From Arcticibacter pallidicorallinus (GTDB taxonomy: Bacteria; Bacteroidota; Bacteroidia; Sphingobacteriales; Sphingobacteriaceae), in assembly GCF_003002875.1 (NCBI RefSeq), contig NZ_PVTH01000003.1, forward strand, positions 470,170-534,169: a stretch of DNA of 64,000 nucleotides. The letters are read 5' to 3'. Position numbers and translations under genes: made by a program. Below are positions 26,273 to 36,661 of the stretch, in pieces. Each line of letters opens with the position of its first letter. The stretch's first letter is position 1. Below the pieces are notes generated by a model. The model searched no databases. It was not told the origin of the DNA and worked only from the letters and a program-made list of their open reading frames with translations.

Positions 26273-27004
26273 ATGATCGAAATTAGAGATTTAAAGAAAG
26301 TATATAACGGCGTAACTGTGGTAGATGTTCCTTCTCTTAGCATTTCAGCAGGAGAGTCAGTAGGACTTGTAGGTAACAACGGTGCAGGAAAGACGACTTT
26401 ATTCAGGATCATACTGGACCTGATACGTAAAGATAGCGGTGAAGTAATTTCAAAAGGTTACAATGTGTCGGAAACGGATAATTGGAAGGACTACACGGGA
26501 TCCTATCTGGATGAGGGATTTCTGATCGACTACCTGACCCCTGAAGAGTATTTTTATTATATAGGATCACTCTATCAAGTTTCAAGAAGTGACGTCGATT
26601 TAAAGCTTGATATGTACAGGGAATTTTTCAATGACGAGATTCTCTCGAAAAAAAAGTATATCCGTGACTTGTCTAAAGGAAATCAGTCTAAGGTAGGAGT
26701 CATAGCCTGTCTTCTACAACAGCCGGAAATTATACTTTTGGATGAGCCGTTTGCCAATATAGATCCCAGCACTCAGATCAGACTGAAGAATATTCTCAAG
26801 CAAATAGAAAGAGGATCGAATTGTACTACAATCGTGTCGAGTCACGATCTCAACCATGTGACTGATGTATGTCAACGTATTTTGCTGATGGAAAAGGGTA
26901 AGATCATCAAAGACATCCGAACTGACAGTAACACGCTAACCGAACTGGAATCGTATTTTTCCGTGCAACAGGTTGAGAGTTTTAAAAGTATAGATCGAAG
27001 TTAA
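26273..27004 (+). CDS. ABC transporter ATP-binding protein
   Basis: ATPase subunit partner of the DUF5687 permease, 243 residues. Walker A is GNNGAGKTT (Gly34-Thr42), the signature motif is LSKGNQSKV in place of LSGGQ, and Walker B plus D-loop are IILLDEPFANIDP. The H-loop is VSSHDLNHV. All catalytic elements are present. It lies six bases after the permease and 150 bases before susC; it is not considered part of the mannan locus. Confidence 0.92.
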   Translation: MIEIRDLKKVYNGVTVVDVPSLSISAGESVGLVGNNGAGKTTLFRIILDLIRKDSGEVISKGYNVSETDNWKDYTGSYLDEGFLIDYLTPEEYFYYIGSLYQVSRSDVDLKLDMYREFFNDEILSKKKYIRDLSKGNQSKVGVIACLLQQPEIILLDEPFANIDPSTQIRLKNILKQIERGSNCTTIVSSHDLNHVTDVCQRILLMEKGKIIKDIRTDSNTLTELESYFSVQQVESFKSIDRS

Positions 27005-27121
27005 AATAGTATCAGGACACATAAGTCTTTTTTTTGCCTGGCTTAGCTGATAAGTTGCCACACAGATAATAATGAGGTATTTATAGCTAAAATAATATTA
27101 TCATTTAATCGCCTTTGCATA

Positions 27122-27129
27122 TACTTTTG
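27122..27129 (+). promoter_or_regulatory. -7 box of the susC operon
   Basis: TACTTTTG matches TAnnTTTG and is identical to the -7 box in front of the symporter operon at 40184. It lies 26 bases before the susC ATG. No TTG at proper spacing is seen upstream, which would suit an activator-dependent promoter. Confidence 0.5.
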
Positions 27130-27154
27130 GTAAACTAACTAATTATAGATTGCC

Positions 27155-30100
27155 ATGCAAAAAGTTATACAAAGAGCAATTTTGCTATTATTTGTGATTT
27201 CAGGCTTCTGTCTAAACACATTTGCTCAACCCCCATCCCGGGTAGTCAGGGGTGTCGTGACAGACGAAGCGGGAGCAACACTACCGGGAGCCTCCGTATC
27301 GGTCAAAGACTTTCGGGCTGCAACTACTACCAATAGCAAGGGCCAGTATTCTATTACTGTGCCAGAGGGCGGCCAGATCCTCGTTTTTTCTTTCATAGGG
27401 ATGAATCCCCAGGAAGCCCGTGTAGGAAATCGTACGACGGTGAATATTAAGCTAGCTGACGCTAATACGAATCTCAATGAGGTTGTTGTTGTGGGTTACG
27501 GATCCATCAGAAAATCTGACGTTACTTCTTCAATCGCTTCTGTCGGGGAGAAGGACATCAAAAACCTTCCCGTTGCGGGTCTTGACCAGGCCTTGCAGGG
27601 TAAGGTATCGGGCGTTACCATTACCAGCAACGGTGGACAGCCAGGAGGTGGAGTATCCGTTCGGATCCGTGGGATAACATCTGTCAATGGGGTGGAACCA
27701 CTGTATGTAGTAGACGGTATTCCCATTCTCACATCAACCAGTAGTATTGCTCAGGATCAGCTGGGCGGTAAGGCAGGCCAATCTTCCCAAAGTATTTTGT
27801 CGACCCTGAATCCGAACGATATTGAGTCTGTGGACATTCTGAAGGATGCTTCTGCACAGGCCATATATGGTTCTCTAGGCGGTAATGGCGTAATATTGAT
27901 TACCACCAAGAAAGGAAAGGCGGGTCAAGGCAAGATTAGCTATGATACGTACTACGGTCTGCAGAACGTTCCACAAAAGCTGGACGTAATGAATTTGCGG
28001 CAGTATGCGGAGTACTATAATTCGTTGATTCCGGAGATACAGGCAGCTTCTCCCGGCAGCACGTTGAACCCGATCGGCGAGTTTGCGGATCCCTCGCTTC
28101 TTGGCGCTGGTACGGATTGGCAGGATGCTCTATTTAAGGAGGGCAGGATAAAGAACCATCAACTATCTTTTTCAGGAGGTAATGATAAGACGACTCATTA
28201 CTTTTCTCTGAATTACTTTAACCAGGGAGGAACGATCCTGGGATCAGGCTTCGAAAGACTTTCTTCCCGGATCGCGATAGATCATCAGGTAAAGAGCTGG
28301 CTTAAAGCGGGTGTCAGTGCCAATATTTCGAGAAGTGATCAAAAGATTACGCTTACTGACGGAACGGAGACGCCGACGACGATTGTACTTTACAACAGTC
28401 CTGCTACTCCCATACGCGATGCTAGCGGCCAGTTCATTACAACAAGCTCTTTGGGTAACAATACATTTGGGAATGCAAACGGCAATCCAATTGCAACTGC
28501 CATGTTGCGCGATGTTGGTGCTGTTCAGAGTAAAGGCTTTGGAAACGTTTATGGAGAAGTGGGTTTTATGCGGTTTTTGAAGTATAGAAGTGAGATAAAC
28601 TATGACTTTCAGTTATCGCAAAATCATGCATTTCAACCTAAAATATCAAATAGTACTACAGGGCAGACCATATTGTCGCCCAGTAAACTAAGAGAAGAGC
28701 GTAATAACAGTTATTACTGGGCGCTGCGTAACTACTTAACCTTTAATAACAGCTACGGTAAGCACTCTGTAAACGCCGTACTTGGCCACGAAGCACAGGC
28801 ATCACATTACGATAATCAGTTTGTTTCAGCGACGGATCTGAAACAAAATATCATGTCGATCAACGCCGGTACCATACTTCCTTCAGGAACGAATGGGAAT
28901 AAAGGAAACTGGAGTATGGAATCTTATTTCGGCAGGGCTAGTTATACATTTGATGGACGGTATTCCATCAGCGGATCGTTGAGGCGAGACGGAGCTTCAA
29001 GCTTCGGTCCGAATAAGCGGATCGGATATTTCTCTGCAGGATCTGCTGCATGGACGGTAACAAATGAGGCGTTTGCCAAAGATTGGAAATTTGTAAGTTA
29101 TTTGAAGATCAGGGCAGGTGTGGGCTCGGTTGGAAACCAGAATTCTCCGGTTCAAAATGCGTACTCTACGAATATACGTTTGTTTAGCATCTCTCCATTC
29201 GGTGGGGGCGGCGTACCGGCTAATGTTGGTAATCCTAACCTGAGTTGGGAGTCCATTACCACCCAAAACGCCGGTATTGACGCAAGCTTTCTAAACAAAA
29301 ATCTCGAAGTTACCGTCGATATATACAAGAAGACGACAACTGACATGATCTTGTCGACGACCTTGCCCGTATTCGCAGGTTTAGACCCTAACCCACCCGC
29401 GAACGCTTATAAAGACATTGAGCCGCCAGTTACAAACGCAGGCGAAATGACCAATAAAGGTGTAGATATCGGTATAACCAGTTATAATATTCAGAGTAAG
29501 GGCTTTAGTTGGAAGACAAATCTGATTTTTAGCAAGTATAAAAACAAATTGGTCAGCCTGAATTCTCAGAGCGCAATTTTAAGAGGTGCAGAGCAAGACT
29601 TTACATCTGCGTCTGTCGTGAATATTACGCAGGCGGGTGGTGCTGTCGGGACCTTCTATGGTTATGTAACCGACGGATTGTTCCGCAGCGAAGCAGAGCT
29701 AAACAACGGAACGGACTGGGGGATAGCAGTTGGTCCTACGGGAATATGGTTGGGCGATGTCAGATATAAAGACATCAGCGGGCCGGATGGTGTGCCGGAT
29801 GGCAGTATTGGAAGTGAGGATGTAACCGTTATCGGAGATCCGAACCCTGACTTTACTTATGGATTGACAAATACCTTTCAATTCAAAGGGTTCGACTTTT
29901 CCTTTTTTCTACAGGGCGTTCAGGGCGGTAAAATCTACAACTGGACACGTAAGTATTCAGAGTCATTGTACGATCCATTCGTGAATCAACTTTCCTCAGT
30001 GCTGAACAGATACTCGGCGAGTAATGCAGATTCTGATATGCCACGTTTTGTTAACAGGTGGCATAGCAATAATACACGAAACTCAGACCGCTATATCGAA

Positions 30101-30349
30101 GATGGTTCGTATCTGCGAATTCAAAATATTTCGCTAGGCTACAATTTGCCGTCTAAATGGCTGCAGCCGGTAAAACTATCATCGGCAAGGGTATATTTCT
30201 CTGCGCAGAACGTTTACACTTTTACCAAGTATAGCGGGTATGATCCGGAAATAGGCTCTTTCAATAAGAGTGTGCTGACGCCGAATGTAGATAACGGACA
30301 TTATCCCACACCACGAACCTTTACCATTGGCGCAAATGTGCAGTTCTAA
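27155..30349 (+). CDS. SusC-like TonB-dependent outer-membrane transporter
   Basis: Outer-membrane channel of a polysaccharide utilization locus, 1064 residues. A signal peptide (residues 1-24, cleaved before Gln-Pro-Pro) precedes a carboxypeptidase-regulatory-like domain (about 30-105, VVRGVVTDEAGATLPGASVSV), a TonB box region NEVVVVGYG, a plug domain (about 115-235, with LQGKVSGVTI and the SusC-specific IRGITSVNG), and a 22-strand barrel ending in Phe. It works with the SusD lipoprotein 17 bases downstream to import mannan oligosaccharides. Substrate is inferred from the downstream glycoside hydrolases. Confidence 0.95.
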   Translation: MQKVIQRAILLLFVISGFCLNTFAQPPSRVVRGVVTDEAGATLPGASVSVKDFRAATTTNSKGQYSITVPEGGQILVFSFIGMNPQEARVGNRTTVNIKLADANTNLNEVVVVGYGSIRKSDVTSSIASVGEKDIKNLPVAGLDQALQGKVSGVTITSNGGQPGGGVSVRIRGITSVNGVEPLYVVDGIPILTSTSSIAQDQLGGKAGQSSQSILSTLNPNDIESVDILKDASAQAIYGSLGGNGVILITTKKGKAGQGKISYDTYYGLQNVPQKLDVMNLRQYAEYYNSLIPEIQAASPGSTLNPIGEFADPSLLGAGTDWQDALFKEGRIKNHQLSFSGGNDKTTHYFSLNYFNQGGTILGSGFERLSSRIAIDHQVKSWLKAGVSANISRSDQKITLTDGTETPTTIVLYNSPATPIRDASGQFITTSSLGNNTFGNANGNPIATAMLRDVGAVQSKGFGNVYGEVGFMRFLKYRSEINYDFQLSQNHAFQPKISNSTTGQTILSPSKLREERNNSYYWALRNYLTFNNSYGKHSVNAVLGHEAQASHYDNQFVSATDLKQNIMSINAGTILPSGTNGNKGNWSMESYFGRASYTFDGRYSISGSLRRDGASSFGPNKRIGYFSAGSAAWTVTNEAFAKDWKFVSYLKIRAGVGSVGNQNSPVQNAYSTNIRLFSISPFGGGGVPANVGNPNLSWESITTQNAGIDASFLNKNLEVTVDIYKKTTTDMILSTTLPVFAGLDPNPPANAYKDIEPPVTNAGEMTNKGVDIGITSYNIQSKGFSWKTNLIFSKYKNKLVSLNSQSAILRGAEQDFTSASVVNITQAGGAVGTFYGYVTDGLFRSEAELNNGTDWGIAVGPTGIWLGDVRYKDISGPDGVPDGSIGSEDVTVIGDPNPDFTYGLTNTFQFKGFDFSFFLQGVQGGKIYNWTRKYSESLYDPFVNQLSSVLNRYSASNADSDMPRFVNRWHSNNTRNSDRYIEDGSYLRIQNISLGYNLPSKWLQPVKLSSARVYFSAQNVYTFTKYSGYDPEIGSFNKSVLTPNVDNGHYPTPRTFTIGANVQF

Positions 30350-30366
30350 CTACAAAAACCTGAGAA

Positions 30367-31947
30367 ATGAAAAGATATAAACTGAGCCTGATACTCCTAA
30401 CCCTAGTGGTTTTGATATCCTGCAAAAAAGATTTTTTGAATCAACCGTCAGAAAATAATCCCACTCTGGAGACCTATTATAACACTCCGGAGGAAGTCTA
30501 CGCTGCAACCGGATACCTTTATAATTCGGTTTGGTATGATTATAGTGATAAGGCGTTCCATTCAATCGGTGAAGCACTGAGCGGAAATATGCTAACGGAA
30601 ACTGGTGTGAACTACGATGGAGGCAGTTTTAACAATTTTACTGTGCTAAGTACGGACGGTCTCGTCGCCAGTACATGGAGGTCTTTGTATAAAGTTGCTG
30701 GCACTGCTACAGTATTACTGAAGACATTCGAACAGAAGAAGGCAGCGACACCAAATGCTCCGCATCTGGATCTGGCAATCGCCGAATGTCGTTTTATCAG
30801 GGGGGCAGCCTATTTTTATATTACCCGGATTTTTAAAGACGTGCCGATCGTAGAGGACCCGGTTGTGCTGGCGGGATCAGGCGATTATAATATTCCCCGC
30901 TATCTACAGGCGGATGTACTTCGGTTTATACTGGAAGACTTCCAGTACGCAAAGGATAATCTGCCAGCTACACCTTACCAGGTCGGGCGCGTATCGAGTA
31001 ATTCTGCAGCCGGTATGATGGCTAAAGTTTATTTATATCAAAAAGACTATGCAAATGCAAAGAAGTTTGCTGAAGAAGTAATAAATTCTGGCAAATACAG
31101 CCTGTATCCAGACTATGAAAAGATGTTTACCAGTTCAACCGCTAACAATAATCAGGAGTCGTTGTTTGCGCTTCAATGGATAGCCGAAGGCGGATATGGG
31201 TTTGCTAACGCGGTAAATTCTTATGCTGCACCATCAACGCTTTTAAAACCAGACTTCAATACAGGATACTCATCTGTGTATCCTACGATTGACATACTGA
31301 ATTCTTACGCGCCTAATGACAAGAGAAGACAGTGGTCAAATATGGAACATGGTTTCACGAGAGCAGACTGGAAAAATGCCAACTTTCCGAATGGCTTCAA
31401 ATACGATACTACGGGTACCGAGTATGAGACAATCACGACCTTGAGAAATGGAACGAGGGCGAACTCCCTGAAATATGTTGTGGGTACAGGTACGAATGGA
31501 GAGAAGCTTAGTGATAACGGTTCATCCGATATGTGTACGTATATTCTGAGATATGCGGATGTCCTTTTAATCTATGCTGAAGCCGTGCTGGGTGATGCCG
31601 CTTCAACTACCGACGGATCTGCACTTGCAGCCTTTAATCAGGTACACAACAGAAATGGCAACTTTGATAATGTTCCGGCGACAGTATTGACCAAGGATTT
31701 TATCCTTAAGGAAAGAAGGGCGGAGTTCGCCTATGAAGGTGATTATTGGTTTGATATCCAGAGACAAGGGTTTGCAAGAGCCAAGCAGATCATTGAAGAC
31801 CAGGAAAGAGGTTCTTATACAGGAAGCGGCATAAGTAGCGTCAAAGCGAAATTATCTTCTGAAAGTCAGCTGTTTCTGCCAATTCCACAGTCAGAAACGG
31901 TATCTGATCCGCAGCTGCTGCAACCGGCGGTACCTTATTATAAATAA
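30367..31947 (+). CDS. SusD-like starch-binding-family lipoprotein
   Basis: Surface lipoprotein that caps the SusC channel and binds the oligosaccharide, 526 residues. Lipobox VLISCKKDF puts the lipidated cysteine at about residue 19. The N-terminal region (FLNQPSENNPTLETYYNTPEEVY), the TPR-like helices and the C-terminal DVLLIYAEAVLGDAAS and ERRAEFAYEGDYWFDIQR motifs are typical RagB/SusD. Located 17 bases after susC. Confidence 0.95.
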   Translation: MKRYKLSLILLTLVVLISCKKDFLNQPSENNPTLETYYNTPEEVYAATGYLYNSVWYDYSDKAFHSIGEALSGNMLTETGVNYDGGSFNNFTVLSTDGLVASTWRSLYKVAGTATVLLKTFEQKKAATPNAPHLDLAIAECRFIRGAAYFYITRIFKDVPIVEDPVVLAGSGDYNIPRYLQADVLRFILEDFQYAKDNLPATPYQVGRVSSNSAAGMMAKVYLYQKDYANAKKFAEEVINSGKYSLYPDYEKMFTSSTANNNQESLFALQWIAEGGYGFANAVNSYAAPSTLLKPDFNTGYSSVYPTIDILNSYAPNDKRRQWSNMEHGFTRADWKNANFPNGFKYDTTGTEYETITTLRNGTRANSLKYVVGTGTNGEKLSDNGSSDMCTYILRYADVLLIYAEAVLGDAASTTDGSALAAFNQVHNRNGNFDNVPATVLTKDFILKERRAEFAYEGDYWFDIQRQGFARAKQIIEDQERGSYTGSGISSVKAKLSSESQLFLPIPQSETVSDPQLLQPAVPYYK

Positions 31948-31977
31948 TCATTTGAGAAGTCTGATAATAAATAGATT

Positions 31978-33045
31978 ATGAAAAATTTCTTTAAAACATG
32001 CTTTTCCGTGACTTCGATATTGCTGGCCTTAACGGCAATGTCGTCATGCGAAAAGGAAGACAATGCCGGCAGCGAGGCATCCTCTAATCCTAGAGTGGAT
32101 GTGATTGCTCCGGAAAAGGGTGCAAGCAATGAGGTGCTTACTATCACCGGTAGCGGAATAGGCGGAATAACCAGTATTATGTTTGAAGCGGACAGTGTTT
32201 CGGCGTCATTCAATCCGAACTTTAATACCGAAAATGCACTTATCTTCCGCATACCGGTAGATGCGGTTCCCGGTGAGCAGAATATCATTTTCCGAAACAG
32301 CAAAGGAGTTGAATTTAAGGCGTCGTTTAATGTGTTGGGCTTACCTACTGTACAGTCAGTTTCCAATTATAATTATTCTCCGGGTACAGAGATTATTATT
32401 AGCGGTAAAAACCTGGCAGATGTTTCCAAGGTGGTTCTTCAGGGTCAATCTCAGGAAGTTGAGGTTCTTGCCAAGACGACTACTTCTCTTACTTTAAAAA
32501 TGCCTGCTACGGCTCTTGCGCAGTCTAAGCTTGACATTACGAATGAAGCCGGGACTATCACCACTACTCAGGAGTTTGTGAATGTCGCTAACGCATACCT
32601 GATCTTTACGGAAGATTATCAAAATGGCTTTGTAAACGGGTCATGGGGACCTGCGGAAGTGTCGTCTATTGTAGCAAAGTCGGGCACTAAATCCTTTAAA
32701 GTTACCTATGTAAAGGGCAATTGGAGCGCAAACGGATTTGCAAATTGGGATCCGGGAATTCCTTTCTCGCCGGATTATAAATTCTTGTCGTTCTGGGTTA
32801 AAGGTGGGGCAGAAACCCAGACATTCTATATCACTGGTGACCAACGGGCAGGCGGATACGGAAATTCAGACCGTACGGCTCCGATCGTTGTACCTGCTAA
32901 TGAATGGACCTATTTCAAGATCAAGCTGTCTGATCTGGAGTTGTGGAAGAAAGGTGGCCCGTTCAAGCAACTTGGATTCTGGATACCGGGGCCAGATAAC
33001 CAGGATGAAGTTTTATATTTCGACGATGTGATTTTTATTAAATAG
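31978..33045 (+). CDS. IPT/TIG-domain surface glycan-binding lipoprotein
   Basis: A 355-residue lipoprotein (lipobox AMSSCEKE, Cys near residue 24). Two IPT/TIG immunoglobulin-like repeats cover about residues 35-125 and 125-210 (each with a VxSVxPxxxxPGxxxxIxGxxL-like pattern), followed by a C-terminal beta-sandwich with aromatic residues suited to glycan binding (WDPGIPFSPDYKFLSFWVKGG). This matches surface glycan-binding proteins that accompany SusCD. It is 30 bases after susD. A GC-rich hairpin (33052-33080) separates it from the enzyme genes. Confidence 0.88.
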   Translation: MKNFFKTCFSVTSILLALTAMSSCEKEDNAGSEASSNPRVDVIAPEKGASNEVLTITGSGIGGITSIMFEADSVSASFNPNFNTENALIFRIPVDAVPGEQNIIFRNSKGVEFKASFNVLGLPTVQSVSNYNYSPGTEIIISGKNLADVSKVVLQGQSQEVEVLAKTTTSLTLKMPATALAQSKLDITNEAGTITTTQEFVNVANAYLIFTEDYQNGFVNGSWGPAEVSSIVAKSGTKSFKVTYVKGNWSANGFANWDPGIPFSPDYKFLSFWVKGGAETQTFYITGDQRAGGYGNSDRTAPIVVPANEWTYFKIKLSDLELWKKGGPFKQLGFWIPGPDNQDEVLYFDDVIFIK

Positions 33046-33051
33046 TTGCCG

Positions 33052-33080
33052 TAGCGCCTGGTTAGCTTAGCCAGGCGTTA
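33052..33080 (+). other. Intercistronic hairpin between binding-protein and enzyme genes
   Basis: TAGCGCCTGG (33052-33061) and CCAGGCGTTA (33071-33080) form a 10-pair stem including one G-T pair, with a 9-nt loop. It has no T run, so it is more likely an RNA-stability or partial attenuation element than a terminator. It could keep the SusCD/binding-protein message more abundant than the enzyme message. Confidence 0.55.
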
Positions 33081-33098
33081 CTTCTTCAAACCAGTACT

Positions 33099-34415
33099 AT
33101 GAATTATAAACCAAGGATTTTTTCACTCATTTTTATGATGGCATTTGCTTTTTGTTCCACGGAAGCAAACGATGTGGGATTTGTATCCCGGAAGGGCCAT
33201 CAATTTATACGTAAAAACAAGCCGTACTATTTTATCGGAGTCAATTACTGGTATGGTGGGCTGCTTGCCGCCGGAAAGGACAGTGCTCAGGGAAAAGAGA
33301 GGGTTAAACAAGAACTCGATTTTCTGAAGTCGCATGGTGTAAACAATCTTCGGGTACTCGCTGGTTCGGAGGGGTACGGATTAGTGAACGGAGTAGAGCG
33401 GCTTAGGCCCAGCTTGCAGCCGGAGCGGGGGGTGTTTAAGTCGGACATCCTGCAGGGACTTGACTATCTCCTTTATGAGATGGGCAAGAGGGACATGGTG
33501 GCTGTATTGTATCTCAGCAATAATTGGGAATGGAGCGGGGGATTTCTCCAATATCTAAACTGGAATAAGAAAATTTCTGATTCTACCATGCAAAGCAAAA
33601 TGAGCTGGGACGGATTAAGAGACAATACCAGTATGTTTTACAGTTGCGAGCCCTGCAAACAGGATTACCTTAAACAGGTCGACTTTATCATGCGCCGCGT
33701 GAACAAGTATACAGGCCGCCCTTATATTCAGGATCCGGCGATAATGGCATGGCAGCTGGCCAACGAGCCACGGCCGATGCGTACGTCGGCAGTTGAGCAC
33801 TATAGAGAATGGACTTCCTCGGTCGCATCGTATATTAAAACTAAGGACAGAAATCATCTCGTTACAATAGGGACTGAGGGAATTATGGGTACGGATGAAT
33901 CATCTGAGTTATTTAGGGAGGTTCATACTCCTCCACAGGTAGATTATTTAACTGTTCATATCTGGCCAAAAAACTGGCAATGGTTTCAAGGCACAGATAT
34001 AAATGCACAGGTAAAGGAAGTTATCAAAAGATCAGATGAATACATATCCAGGCATGTGAGCATAGCGCGCGAGCTCAAGAAGCCGATGGTTATCGAAGAA
34101 TTTGGATTACCGAGAGACCAACATTTGTTTTCACCTTCTAGCGCAACCACCGCCAGGGATGAGTACTTTGAGAAAGTCTTTTCCTCCTTACGGAACAGTT
34201 ATCACTATGGAGATGTTATCTCAGGCTGCAATATTTGGTCCTTCGGCGGCATAGCCAGGCCCAGGGAAGGTCAGCTGTTCTGGAAAGAAGGGGACGACTT
34301 CATGGGAGATCCACCTCAGGAAGAGCAGGGGCTAAATTCCATATTCGATAGCGATGGCAGTACATGGACGCTTATCAAATCGTTTGCAGATACACTTTCA
34401 CCAAAAAAATCATGA
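33099..34415 (+). CDS. GH5 endo-beta-1,4-mannanase (GH5_7 type)
   Basis: Cleaves internal beta-1,4-mannosidic bonds of mannan, 438 residues. A signal peptide covers about residues 1-24. The (beta/alpha)8 barrel starts with GKKPYYFIGVNYWYGG-like sequence; the acid/base is Glu223 in LANEPRP and the nucleophile Glu334 in VIEEFG. The family is close to GH5_7 mannanases. A lone cysteine near the signal peptide (FAFCS) is not a good lipobox because the residue before it is Phe, so a periplasmic or secreted location is favoured. Its stop overlaps the GH3 start by four bases (ATGA). Confidence 0.9.
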   Translation: MNYKPRIFSLIFMMAFAFCSTEANDVGFVSRKGHQFIRKNKPYYFIGVNYWYGGLLAAGKDSAQGKERVKQELDFLKSHGVNNLRVLAGSEGYGLVNGVERLRPSLQPERGVFKSDILQGLDYLLYEMGKRDMVAVLYLSNNWEWSGGFLQYLNWNKKISDSTMQSKMSWDGLRDNTSMFYSCEPCKQDYLKQVDFIMRRVNKYTGRPYIQDPAIMAWQLANEPRPMRTSAVEHYREWTSSVASYIKTKDRNHLVTIGTEGIMGTDESSELFREVHTPPQVDYLTVHIWPKNWQWFQGTDINAQVKEVIKRSDEYISRHVSIARELKKPMVIEEFGLPRDQHLFSPSSATTARDEYFEKVFSSLRNSYHYGDVISGCNIWSFGGIARPREGQLFWKEGDDFMGDPPQEEQGLNSIFDSDGSTWTLIKSFADTLSPKKS

Positions 34416-36661
34416 AGAAGCACATTCTAGCAGTCTGCATGTTTGCGGCTGTTGTTACAGTAAAATCACAAGGCACTATGTCTCCTACAGTAATAGATAA
34501 AAACGTAAGTACTTTACTATCGAAAATGACGCTCGAAGAAAAGGTGGGACAGATGACGCAAATCAGCGTTGAAGCGTTTCTTAAAACCGCTAATGGAGTA
34601 CCTGTTGAACCTCATGTATTTGATGAGGAAAAACTGAGAGATGCATTTCGGAAATATAAGATCGGTTCTCTGTTGAATGTTGGGGGGAATGCACAGACGC
34701 TAGCGCTGTGGCGAACGAGAATTGAGACTATCCAGAAACTAGCCTTACAAGAGCGGCTGAAGATACCGGTGTTGTATGGTATCGATGCTATTCGGGGAAA
34801 TAATTATACTCTTGATGCCGTGCTTTTCCCTCAACAGATCGCTCAGGCAGCATCGTTCAACGTGGTGATGGCGGCGAGGGCTGCAGAAGTTGCAGCCTAT
34901 GAAACCAGAGCGGCCTTTATTCCATGGAACTTCAGTCCGGTTCTCGATCTAGGCAGGCATCCGGCATGGCCGCGTATATGGGAAACTTATGGAGAAGATC
35001 CATATCTGGTAAAAGAAATGGGAAATGCGGTTATAAGGGGCTACGAAGGAAACTCTGCGATTATCGATCGCTACCATGTCGCTTCATGTTTAAAGCATTA
35101 TATGGGATACAGTATGCCGTTAAGTGGTCATGACCGGACGCCGGCGTGGATACCTGAGCGAGAGTTGCGTGAATATTTCCTTCCACAATTTGCGTCAGCC
35201 ATAAACCAGGGGGCAAGGACTGTAATGGTAAATAGCGGGGAGATCAATGGTGTGCCTGTCCATGCCAACAAGCACATATTGACGGATATACTGAAAGGCG
35301 AGCTCGGTTTCGAAGGCTTTGCAGTGAGCGACTGGCAGGATATTCAGTACCTGTATCAGCGGCACAAGGTTGCGGCCGATAATAAGGAGGCCGTAATGAT
35401 TGCAATTAATGCGGGGATAGATATGAGTATGGTTCCGACAGATTTCACCTTCTGCGACGATCTGATCGCGCTGGTAAAGGAGGGTAAAGTAAGTATGAGC
35501 CGGATAGACGATGCGGTTGGACGAATATTAAAAGTTAAATACGAGACAGGTTTGTTTGATCAGCCGGTGGGAGATGCGAAAGATTATCCCCTATTTAATA
35601 GTAGAGAGCATAATAGACTGAATTACGAGCTGGCGGCTGAATGTATTACATTATTGAAAAATGATGATCATCTGCTTCCACTAAAAAAGGGTACAAAGAT
35701 TCTTGTCGCAGGCCCTTCGGCTACCAGTATGAGCGCCTTAAATGGTGGGTGGGCGCGTAATTGGCAGGGAACGAATTCAAATGAAACCGAAAAAGGAAAA
35801 AATAACATTCTAAAGGCGATCAGTTCTGTATTCGGCCCGGAAAATGTAGTTTATTCTGCAGGCGCGACGTTTACCCAAGCAGCTGGCATAAAAGACGCCG
35901 TTAGCAAAGCGCCGTCAGCAGATGTGATCGTACTTTGTATAGGTGAGGATAGTTATACGGAAACTCCGGGAAATATCGACGGCCTGACAATATCAGCATC
36001 TCAAATTGAATTGGCTAAGGCACTCGCCGCTACAGGAAAGCCTGTTGTTTACGTCCTTACCGAAGGAAGGCCTCGTGTCATTTCTGAAATAGAACCGCTT
36101 AGTAAGGCGGTGCTGCAAACATACCTTTTAGGAAACGAGGGTGGGAATGTCGTAGCTGATGTGCTGGCGGGAGTCATTAATCCGAGTGGCAAACTTCCGT
36201 ATACATACCCCAGATATACCAACAGCCTGACGAACTACTATCATAAGTATACCGAAAGCTTGGAATTTGATCCTGCCGCGGGTTATAACCCTCAATGGGA
36301 ATTTGGCCATGGACTGAGTTATACATCCTTTGCCTATTCGGATCTTAAAATCAAGTCTTCCGAATTGAGAGTCGGGAGTCCTCTTACAATCAGCGTGACC
36401 GTGAAAAACACTGGGAAAGTTGTAGGAAGAGAAACGGCTTTGCTTTATGTGAGTGATCTGGTAGCTTCCATTACTCCGGAAGTGAAGCGGCTGCGTGGAT
36501 TCCAAAAAGTTGAACTCAAGCCAGGCGAGGCGAGAGAGCTAACTTTTCGTATAACATCCGAAGAGCTTTCATTCATAAATAACGATTTGCGGAGAGTAAC
36601 TGAACCTGGAGCCTTTAGGCTCTCCATAGGGGGATTACATGCTCCCTTTAATTTTCATTGA
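34412..36661 (+). CDS. GH3 beta-glucosidase
   Basis: Exo-acting glycosidase, 749 residues from ATG 34412 (MKKHILAVCMF), which gives a proper signal peptide and an ATGA overlap with the GH5 stop; an upstream ATG at 34364 would lie inside GH5. The GH3 N-domain carries KHYMGYSMP and the nucleophile Asp307 in AVSDWQD; a GH3 C-domain and a C-terminal fibronectin-III-like domain (about 650-749) follow. In a mannan locus a GH3 enzyme suggests that beta-linked glucose is also removed, fitting glucomannan or galactoglucomannan. Beta-mannosidase or beta-xylosidase activity cannot be ruled out from sequence. Confidence 0.9.
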   Translation: MKKHILAVCMFAAVVTVKSQGTMSPTVIDKNVSTLLSKMTLEEKVGQMTQISVEAFLKTANGVPVEPHVFDEEKLRDAFRKYKIGSLLNVGGNAQTLALWRTRIETIQKLALQERLKIPVLYGIDAIRGNNYTLDAVLFPQQIAQAASFNVVMAARAAEVAAYETRAAFIPWNFSPVLDLGRHPAWPRIWETYGEDPYLVKEMGNAVIRGYEGNSAIIDRYHVASCLKHYMGYSMPLSGHDRTPAWIPERELREYFLPQFASAINQGARTVMVNSGEINGVPVHANKHILTDILKGELGFEGFAVSDWQDIQYLYQRHKVAADNKEAVMIAINAGIDMSMVPTDFTFCDDLIALVKEGKVSMSRIDDAVGRILKVKYETGLFDQPVGDAKDYPLFNSREHNRLNYELAAECITLLKNDDHLLPLKKGTKILVAGPSATSMSALNGGWARNWQGTNSNETEKGKNNILKAISSVFGPENVVYSAGATFTQAAGIKDAVSKAPSADVIVLCIGEDSYTETPGNIDGLTISASQIELAKALAATGKPVVYVLTEGRPRVISEIEPLSKAVLQTYLLGNEGGNVVADVLAGVINPSGKLPYTYPRYTNSLTNYYHKYTESLEFDPAAGYNPQWEFGHGLSYTSFAYSDLKIKSSELRVGSPLTISVTVKNTGKVVGRETALLYVSDLVASITPEVKRLRGFQKVELKPGEARELTFRITSEELSFINNDLRRVTEPGAFRLSIGGLHAPFNFH

